Source: an uncultured Erysipelotrichaceae bacterium (GTDB lineage Bacteria; Bacillota_I; Bacilli_A; Erysipelotrichales; Erysipelotrichaceae). From it: a stretch of DNA of 5,735 bases. Location of the stretch: NCBI GenBank assembly GCA_902766675.1, contig CACXEN010000172.1, positions 1 through 5,735 of the forward strand, in the 5' to 3' direction. Below, piece by piece: positions 1 to 5,735 of this stretch; the stretch's first letter is position 1, and the number at the start of each line of letters is the position of its first letter. The notes under the pieces are model-generated. The model was given only the letters and a program-made list of their open reading frames with translations. It had not been told where the DNA came from and searched no databases. A program made the translations under genes and the position numbers.

Positions 1-1316
1 CTTACTCCACTAACATCTAGTTTTTCTAATGAAGATTTCACTGCTTCTGCAGATCCTTGTACATCAGCTTTTACAATAACAGGAATCTCTTTGATTTCTC
101 CGCTTTCGATTTGAGAAGATAGATCTTCTAATGTCACATTTGTAGACTTACGTCTATCTGCTTCAATTTTTCTTCTCTTTCTTCTATCAGCTAAAGCTCT
201 TGCTTCTTTTTCATCTTCAAAATTTCTAAATAAATCCCCTGCTTCAGGTACATCATTTAAACCAATAATTTCAACTGGTGTAGATGGTCCTGCAGATTCT
301 AATTCTTTACCATTTTCATTCGTCATTTTACGAACACGACCAAATGTAGTACCAACGACTACTGGATCACCTTGATGTAAAGTACCTTCTTGTACTAATA
401 ATGTTGCTACAGGTCCTCTACCTTTATCTAATTTCGCTTCAATTACAGTACCAGCCGCAATTCCTTCTGGATTACTTTTTAATTCCTTCACATCAGCAAC
501 AGTTAGAATTGTTTCTAGAATGTCTTCGATACCTTCACCTTTTTTCGCACTAGTTTCAACGAAAATAGTATCTCCACCCCATTCTTCAGGCATAACACCT
601 AAATCAGTCATTTCTTGTTTTACATAATCAGGATTTGCATCTGGTTTATCCATCTTATTCACTGCTACGATAATAGGAACATTCGCAACTTTCGCATGGT
701 CAATTGCTTCACGAGTTTGAGGCATAACACCATCATCTGCCGCAACAACAATTACCGCAATATCAGTAACACTAGCACCACGAGCACGCATTGCAGTAAA
801 TGCTTCGTGTCCTGGAGTATCTAAGAAAGTAATCTTACGATCATTAATTTTTACTTGGTAAGCACCAATTGCTTGGGTAATACCACCCGCTTCACCATCA
901 GCGACTTTTGATCTTCTAATTGTGTCCAAAAGAGTTGTTTTACCATGGTCTACGTGACCCATAATTGTAACAACTGGAGGTCTTTCTTTAAGAAGACTAG
1001 GATCTACTTCCTCATCAACTTCTAAGCTATCCTCTTCTCTTTCTTCTACTTTTGTTGGTTCAATATCAAAGGTAATACATACCAATTCCACTGTTTCATC
1101 ATCTAAAGCAGAGTTTATGGTTACCATCTTACCTTCCATGAACAATACTTTGATAATTTCACTTGATTGCTTTCCAATCTTTTCGGCAAGTTCACCAACA
1201 GTAATACCATCAGTATAAGTAATCTCATGAACATCAATTACTTCATTGACCTTTGTTGGTTGCTTTGTATTTTTATTTTGTTTTTTTGCTTTTGCTGGTC
1301 TTTTCTTTGCTGGCAT
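1..1316 (-). CDS. infB: Translation initiation factor IF2, N-terminal 438 residues (C-terminus beyond window)
   Basis: IF2 is the GTPase that brings initiator fMet-tRNA to the 30S subunit and promotes 70S joining. The frame is open from the ATG at 1316 to the window edge. A short basic leader (residues 1-20, [12 protein letters not shown]...) is followed by one IF2_N-type domain (about 38-86, [14 protein letters not shown]) and an acidic linker (90-108). The G domain carries GHVDHGKT (120-127), GGIT (144-147), DTPGH (166-170, with the catalytic-loop His), NKMD (220-223) and SAK (256-258). The beta-barrel domain II follows (about 285-365), then a basic helix (368-392) and the start of the next domain. 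The G domain begins near residue 112, so the N-terminal region is short compared with Bacillus or E. coli IF2. The residue after GGITQ is Ala149, where I recall His in most IF2 proteins. A strong GGAGG lies 6 nt before the ATG, which fixes the start. The gene begins 18 nt after rnpM and is the last operon gene visible. Confidence 0.97.
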   Translation of the reverse strand, partial: MPAKKRPAKAKKQNKNTKQPTKVNEVIDVHEITYTDGITVGELAEKIGKQSSEIIKVLFMEGKMVTINSALDDETVELVCITFDIEPTKVEEREEDSLEVDEEVDPSLLKERPPVVTIMGHVDHGKTTLLDTIRRSKVADGEAGGITQAIGAYQVKINDRKITFLDTPGHEAFTAMRARGASVTDIAVIVVAADDGVMPQTREAIDHAKVANVPIIVAVNKMDKPDANPDYVKQEMTDLGVMPEEWGGDTIFVETSAKKGEGIEDILETILTVADVKELKSNPEGIAAGTVIEAKLDKGRGPVATLLVQEGTLHQGDPVVVGTTFGRVRKMTNENGKELESAGPSTPVEIIGLNDVPEAGDLFRNFEDEKEARALADRRKRRKIEADRRKSTNVTLEDLSSQIESGEIKEIPVIVKADVQGSAEAVKSSLEKLDVSGV

Positions 1317-1334
1317 AACTTACCTCCTCATTCA
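1317..1334 (-). promoter_or_regulatory. infB ribosome binding site in the rnpM-infB junction
   Basis: The 18-nt junction holds GAGGAGG (GGAGG at 1323-1327), 6 nt from the infB ATG. It is the strongest Shine-Dalgarno sequence in the operon, which fits a need for high IF2 output. The whole junction is taken up by this site, so nothing remains of the ylxQ/rplGA gene often found here in Bacillota. Confidence 0.85.
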
Positions 1335-1595
1335 TTATTTCTTTAACACATTTTTAAGTTCCTCAAAGAATTCATCAGGAACATTCATTTCTAACGCCCT
1401 TGATAAGGCGTCCTTCATCTTATTCGAATCCAAAAGTGCTATATCATTTTTAATATATGCACCATGTCCATTTAAACGACCCGTTAAATCTACTTTAACT
1501 TCTTTCTCAGGTGTACGAACAATACGAATTAATTCATTCTTTGGATATCTTTCATTTGTGACAACGCATTTACGCATTGGTATTTTTTTAGGCAT
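1335..1595 (-). CDS. rnpM: RNase P modulator RnpM (YlxR family)
   Basis: This small 86-residue basic protein belongs to the YlxR family, a nucleic-acid-binding fold encoded between nusA and infB in many Bacillota. In B. subtilis it has been reported to bind RNase P RNA and modulate its activity. Diagnostic motifs are the N-terminal MRKCVVTNE (residues 7-15), LIRIVR (22-27) and the loop GRLNGHGAYI (39-48). The last is normally GRxxGRGAY; here the second Arg is His44. The C-terminal part is helical (about 56-86), ending ELKNVLKK. The length is normal for the family. The ATG lies only 2 nt after the nusA stop codon and the nearest SD-like sequence (GAGGAT) is about 12 nt away inside the nusA tail, so translation is probably coupled to NusA. 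It is cotranscribed with nusA and infB. Identity is secure from sequence and synteny; the molecular role rests on work in another species. Confidence 0.93.
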   Translation of the reverse strand: MPKKIPMRKCVVTNERYPKNELIRIVRTPEKEVKVDLTGRLNGHGAYIKNDIALLDSNKMKDALSRALEMNVPDEFFEELKNVLKK

Positions 1596-1616
1596 ACTTA
1601 GTTATTATCCTCATCG
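1596..1616 (-). promoter_or_regulatory. nusA-rnpM coupling junction
   Basis: The nusA TAA (1598-1600) is separated from the rnpM ATG by only two bases. The candidate SD, GAGGAT, is about 12 nt from the ATG, which is too far for efficient independent initiation. I infer that ribosomes finishing nusA re-initiate on rnpM, tying RnpM output to full translation of the long NusA tail. Confidence 0.6.
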
Positions 1617-3361
1617 TCGTAATAATCTTCGTATTCATCGTAATCGATATCATCATCGTATTCGTCGTATTCTTCAGCCTCGATTTCCGCAAGTTCTTCT
1701 TCTGTATAAATTGGACGATTATTTTCGAGATTGAGTTTTTCTTTAATTTGTTCCTCAAGCTCTTTATTGCTTACTTTGTATTCTTCATCGTCATTCTTCT
1801 TTTTCTTACGTTTTGGCTTCGCTTCATTTTGTTTGCCTTTCGATGTATCTGTTAATTTTTCAAATACTGATACATATGTATTTTCAGCGGCCATCTTTTC
1901 AAGGTCTGCATGTTTTTTCGTTGGTTCTTTTTCAACTACTTTTTCGTTGTCTTCAACTTCTTCTTTCTCAACAACTTCTTCAACTACTTTTTCTTCTACT
2001 ACTTCAGGTTCTTCTTCAGTAGTAACCTCTTCAGATTCTTCTTCAGCATCTTCAGGTTTCATAGCGATTTCATTGCGTACTCTATCATTAACGATTTCTT
2101 GCATTTCTTCAGGAATCCAATCATCCTCTTCTTCAACGCTAGTCGTTTTATTTTGATTTTCTTCAATGAGTTTTTTAGCAGCTTCCATGCGCTTTTCTTC
2201 TGCTTCTTTCGCTTCTCTTTCCAAACGTTCAATTTCTTTACGTTCAACTTCTTTACGCATTTCTTCACGTTTGATTTCAGCTTCAGCAGCTAACTTATCA
2301 TAATCTAAGCCCATTTCTGCTAATTCTTCTTTTGTCTTAATATCAATCTTATGCTCAGTTAACTTAACTGCTAATCTAGCATTTTTACCACCTTTACCAA
2401 TAGCTAATGATAATTGATCATCATCAACTACAACAAGAAGACTATTTTCTTCCTCACCTGGAACTACAAAGTCAACTTCTGCAGGAGCTAATGCATTTCT
2501 TACCAATTCAGTTAAATCTTCACTCCATTCAAAAATATCAATTTTTTCACCATGAAGTTCTTCAATAATACCTTGTACTCTTTGACCACGTGGACCAATA
2601 CAAGCACCAATTGGATCAATTTCAGGATTCTTAGAATATACAGCCATCTTTGTGCGTTCACCCGCTTCACGAGCAATTGCTTTAATTTCAACTGTTCCTT
2701 GGAAAATCTCTGGAACTTCTTTTTCAAATAAACGTTTTACAAGTAAAGGATCTGCTCTCGAAACAAGGACTTGAGAACCCTTTGTTTCTTTGTTTACTTC
2801 TGTAATAACAACTCTTAATTTTTGTCCTTCCACAATTCTTTCATTGCGAATAGACGCTGAATTAGGCATTAGCGCAACTGTTTTACCTAGATTTACTAAT
2901 ACAAACTTGTCTTTTACAGATTCAACAATACCCAATACCATTTCATGTAATTGGTCGATATATTCATCATAGATAGCAACTTTCTCTGCTTCACGAATCT
3001 TTTGACGCATTACGTTTTTCGCAAGTGTAGCTGCTGCACGGCTCATACTTGTTAATTCTTTTTTGATTTTAATCTTATCGCCAATTACAGCATCTTCTTT
3101 ATATCCTTTCGCATCTTCTAATGAAATTTCCAATTCATCATCAAATACATCTTCTACAACTTCATAAAGTTGATAAAGATCTATTGTTTTGGTTTTTTCA
3201 TTGATTTCCGCAACAACTTCAATGTCAGATAGTTCAGCATCTTTCTTATATGCTTTTGCCATTGCTTCTTTTAATGCTTCTTTTACAATTTCAATTGGGA
3301 TATTTCTTTCTTCTTCGACAGCATTTAATGCTTTAATCATGTCTTTATAATTTAGTTCCAT
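1598..3361 (-). CDS. nusA: Transcription elongation/termination factor NusA with long charged C-terminal tail
   Basis: NusA binds RNA polymerase and nascent RNA to promote pausing and intrinsic termination. Visible in order: an RNAP-binding N-terminal domain (about 1-130; MELNYKDMIKALNAVEEE, then SMSRAAATLAKNVMRQKI); an S1 domain (about 137-203; GIVESVKDKFVLVNLGKTVALMP); KH1 with IGPRGQRVQ (255-263); and KH2 with AIGKGGKNARLAVKL (320-334). This core ends near residue 350, close to the whole length of B. subtilis NusA (about 370). A tail of about 230 residues follows: a predicted coiled coil rich in Glu/Lys/Arg (360-402), a strongly acidic stretch (437-480), a basic patch KPKRKKKK (515-522), a short helical segment (532-545) and an Asp/Glu/Tyr-rich terminus (554-587). 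There are no E. coli-type AR repeats. The ATG has AAGGAG 7 nt upstream, overlapping the rimP stop. Core identity is certain; the role of the tail is unknown. Confidence 0.97.
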   Translation of the reverse strand: MELNYKDMIKALNAVEEERNIPIEIVKEALKEAMAKAYKKDAELSDIEVVAEINEKTKTIDLYQLYEVVEDVFDDELEISLEDAKGYKEDAVIGDKIKIKKELTSMSRAAATLAKNVMRQKIREAEKVAIYDEYIDQLHEMVLGIVESVKDKFVLVNLGKTVALMPNSASIRNERIVEGQKLRVVITEVNKETKGSQVLVSRADPLLVKRLFEKEVPEIFQGTVEIKAIAREAGERTKMAVYSKNPEIDPIGACIGPRGQRVQGIIEELHGEKIDIFEWSEDLTELVRNALAPAEVDFVVPGEEENSLLVVVDDDQLSLAIGKGGKNARLAVKLTEHKIDIKTKEELAEMGLDYDKLAAEAEIKREEMRKEVERKEIERLEREAKEAEEKRMEAAKKLIEENQNKTTSVEEEDDWIPEEMQEIVNDRVRNEIAMKPEDAEEESEEVTTEEEPEVVEEKVVEEVVEKEEVEDNEKVVEKEPTKKHADLEKMAAENTYVSVFEKLTDTSKGKQNEAKPKRKKKKNDDEEYKVSNKELEEQIKEKLNLENNRPIYTEEELAEIEAEEYDEYDDDIDYDEYEDYYDDEDNN

Positions 3362-3375
3362 AACGATTCTCCTTA
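3362..3375 (-). promoter_or_regulatory. rimP stop / nusA ribosome binding site overlap
   Basis: The rimP stop TAA (3373-3375) forms part of TAAGGAG, so the nusA Shine-Dalgarno AAGGAG (3369-3374) sits on the terminating ribosome, 7 nt from the nusA ATG. This arrangement favours translational coupling of nusA to rimP. Confidence 0.8.
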
Positions 3376-3837
3376 AATCCTTACCGCAAATCTTGCATAA
3401 GCTATATTATCTAAATTAATTTCTAATTTTCTTTTCGCCGCTTTATCTCGATATTCAATAAGAATACCATTTTCACTCGTTTCAATAATTTCTCCTGTTA
3501 CATCCATTAGTGATTTCACTGCTTCTTTCATTTGGATATATACATATCCACCATTCATCTCAAGCAAGTCACTCAAATTCTTTATCTCTCTTTCAGCACC
3601 AGGACTACAAACCTCAAGTGTATACTCTGAAGGAATTGGGTCTTCTCGATCAAGAATTTCACTGATTTTTTCACTTGCTAATGCACAAGTATCAATATCA
3701 ATTTTATTTTCTTTATTCGTAATCGATATTTGCAAAACTTTGTCTTTTCCTTTTAACCATTTCATTTCATAGATATCTAAACCTATATCATGCATTGGTC
3801 CTTCAATTAATTCTTTTATCTTATCTGTATTTTCCAT
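3373..3837 (-). CDS. rimP: Ribosome maturation factor RimP
   Basis: RimP assists 30S subunit assembly. The protein is 154 residues, normal for the family. The N-terminal alpha/beta domain (about 5-80) includes GLDIYEMKWLKGKDKVLQISI and the IDIDTCALASEKISEILD helix. The family hallmark YTLEVCSPGAEREI (72-85; usually LEVSSPGxxRPL) leads into the C-terminal Sm-like domain (about 85-152), with TGEIIETSENGILIEY. I chose the ATG at 3837 because similarity to RimP begins there and GGAGG lies just upstream. A longer frame beginning with GTG at 3873 would start inside the leader hairpin and adds 12 residues unlike RimP. The gene heads the rimP-nusA-rnpM-infB operon, a conserved order in Bacillota. The spacing of only 3 nt between GGAGG and ATG may limit its translation. 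Confidence 0.95.
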   Translation of the reverse strand: MENTDKIKELIEGPMHDIGLDIYEMKWLKGKDKVLQISITNKENKIDIDTCALASEKISEILDREDPIPSEYTLEVCSPGAEREIKNLSDLLEMNGGYVYIQMKEAVKSLMDVTGEIIETSENGILIEYRDKAAKRKLEINLDNIAYARFAVRI

Positions 3838-3845
3838 ATTCCTCC
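3838..3845 (-). promoter_or_regulatory. rimP ribosome binding site with short spacing
   Basis: GGAGG (3841-3845) is followed by only AAT before the ATG at 3837. A 3-nt gap is shorter than the usual 5-9 nt and than the other sites here (6-8 nt), so rimP initiation may be weaker than that of downstream genes. This site, not the GTG in the hairpin, decides the start. Confidence 0.7.
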
Positions 3846-3856
3846 ATACAATATAT

Positions 3857-3878
3857 AAGGAGTGCTCTCGCACTCCTT
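3857..3878 (-). promoter_or_regulatory. Leader hairpin with GAGA tetraloop upstream of rimP, candidate attenuator
   Basis: On the minus strand, arms AAGGAGTGC and GCACTCCTT form a perfect 9-bp stem closed by the four bases GAGA, a GNRA tetraloop on a C-G pair. It begins about 11 nt after the predicted transcription start and ends about 19 nt before the rimP ATG. The downstream sequence TTATATATT is T-rich but interrupted, so this is at best a weak intrinsic terminator. Possible roles are an attenuator, a terminator for glpK read-through, or a 5'-end stabilising stem. The 5' arm also contains AAGGAG, an SD-like sequence hidden in the stem. The hairpin is certain as a sequence; its function is inference. 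Confidence 0.7.
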
Positions 3879-3895
3879 GTTATTAATACACGAAT

Positions 3896-3924
3896 ATTTT
3901 ATTCGATTTAAAATTATTATTCAA
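3896..3924 (-). promoter_or_regulatory. Predicted sigma-A-type promoter of the rimP-nusA-rnpM-infB operon
   Basis: The -35 box TTGAAT (3919-3924) and -10 box TAAAAT (3896-3901) are separated by exactly 17 bp. Each box differs from consensus at a single or two positions. The predicted start is a G near 3889, giving a leader of about 52 nt that contains the GAGA hairpin. The -35 box begins 7 bp after the glpK stop codon, so the operon has its own promoter independent of glpK. A weak 5-bp inverted repeat (CGAAT/ATTCG, 3891-3905) surrounds the -10 box. Confidence 0.7.
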
Positions 3925-3931
3925 GTAGATT

Positions 3932-5503
<1,572 letters not shown>

Positions 5504-5513
5504 CTAAATATAA

Positions 5514-5735
5514 TTATTTCTTTTTAGCTACTTTTTTAGCTGCTGGTTTTTTAGCTACTGCTTTTTTAGCAGCTGGTTTTTTAGCTGCTGGCTTTTTAGC
5601 TACTGCTTTCTTAGCAGCTGGTTTTTTAGCTACTGCTTTCTTAGCAGCTGGTTTTTTTGCTGCTGGCTTTTTAGCTACTGCCTTCTTTGCAGCTGGTTTT
5701 TTAGCTGCTGGTTTTTTACATACTGCTTTCTTAGC
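5514..5735 (-). CDS. Lysine/alanine/proline-rich repeat protein, histone H1-like tail (N-terminus beyond window)
   Basis: The last 73 codons of a gene entering from the right edge are visible, ending at TAA (5514-5516). The protein consists almost entirely of pentapeptides KKPAA and KKAVA, ending KKVAKKK. Only Lys, Ala, Pro and Val occur, apart from one Cys. Such tails occur on bacterial histone H1-like proteins, on HU variants with basic extensions, on AlgP-type regulators and on some topoisomerases, and generally bind DNA or RNA without strict sequence specificity. I infer a nucleoid-associated or nucleic-acid-binding role, but the domain that would settle the family is outside the window. 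No frameshift or stop interrupts the repeats, and the reading frame is maintained across copies that differ at synonymous positions, which supports real coding. It is separated from glpK by a terminator and forms its own transcription unit or the end of one. Confidence 0.85.
   Translation of the reverse strand, partial: AKKAVCKKPAAKKPAAKKAVAKKPAAKKPAAKKAVAKKPAAKKAVAKKPAAKKPAAKKAVAKKPAAKKVAKKK
5517..5735 (-). repeat. 15-nt / 45-nt tandem coding repeats in the H1-like tail
   Basis: The basic unit is 15 nt (one pentapeptide), arranged mostly as 45-nt triplets [15 protein letters not shown]. Full triplets lie at 5673-5717, 5628-5672 and 5553-5597. A shortened 30-nt unit ([10 protein letters not shown]) lies at 5598-5627, and 5517-5552 holds a degenerate end. 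Copies differ by scattered synonymous changes, so they are not freshly duplicated, but they are similar enough for slippage or recombination to alter copy number in frame. Confidence 0.9.

Noticed and set aside
1273..1335. 20-codon frame starting at ATG overlapping the rnpM stop (TAATG) and running into infB
   Set aside because: It has no SD sequence of its own, overlaps the infB start out of frame, and uses the infB ribosome site as coding sequence. Likely chance.
1246..1734. Open plus-strand frame of 162 codons opposite infB, rnpM and nusA
   Set aside because: It lies antisense to three well-supported conserved genes, has a low-complexity Phe/Ser/Arg composition explained by the opposite strand, and resembles no family I recognise.
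1731..2293. Ser- and Phe-rich plus-strand open frames opposite the nusA tail
   Set aside because: Their composition is the mirror of the Glu/Lys codons in the NusA tail, and several frames overlap one another. This is expected from GAA-rich sequence and is not evidence of genes.
3838..3873. N-terminal extension of RimP starting at GTG 3873
   Set aside because: The extra 12 residues would start within the leader hairpin and do not resemble RimP; a GGAGG directly precedes the ATG at 3837.
3891..3905. Small inverted repeat CGAAT/ATTCG as a terminator for glpK
   Set aside because: The stem is only 5 AT-rich base pairs with no T run after it, and it overlaps the -10 box of the rimP promoter.
5514..5735. 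CRISPR-like or non-coding satellite interpretation of the repeats at the right edge
   Set aside because: The 15-nt period keeps one reading frame open with mainly synonymous differences, and there are no unique spacers. It is a coding repeat.

Overview
The window looks like a piece of a low-GC Bacillota (Firmicutes) chromosome. All genes lie on the minus strand. The AT-rich sequence, AGGAGG-type ribosome binding sites, the rimP-nusA-rnpM-infB gene order and the protein sequences fit Erysipelotrichia or a related lineage; this placement is inference. Tryptophan is encoded by TGG and no gene is broken by an in-frame TGA, so the standard bacterial code applies rather than the Mycoplasma code.

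Layout in transcription order, from high to low coordinate. (1) 5735-5514: the C-terminal end of a Lys/Ala/Pro pentapeptide-repeat protein resembling a histone H1 tail; its N-terminus lies outside the window. An intrinsic terminator follows at 5469-5496. (2) 5416-3932: glpK, glycerol kinase, with its own promoter (TTGATA, 17 bp, GATAAT) squeezed between that terminator and the start codon. (3) A 94-bp gap (3838-3931) with a good promoter (TTGAAT, 17 bp, TAAAAT) and a perfect 9-bp hairpin with a GAGA tetraloop in the predicted leader. (4) 3837-1 and beyond: the transcription/translation operon rimP (ribosome maturation), nusA (transcription elongation/termination), rnpM/ylxR (RNase P modulator family) and infB (translation initiation factor IF2, cut by the window edge). 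Its junctions are tight (11, 2 and 18 nt). There is no gene-free stretch longer than 300 bp.

Most of the window is conserved core machinery, and I see no previously undescribed defence or mobile system. The points worth a second look are a NusA with a roughly 230-residue, charge-patterned tail; a hairpin in the rimP leader that could be a NusA-responsive attenuator; the absence of ylxQ/rplGA between rnpM and infB; the repetitive H1-like basic protein; and the placement of a catabolic glpK directly upstream of the nusA operon with no obvious terminator between them.
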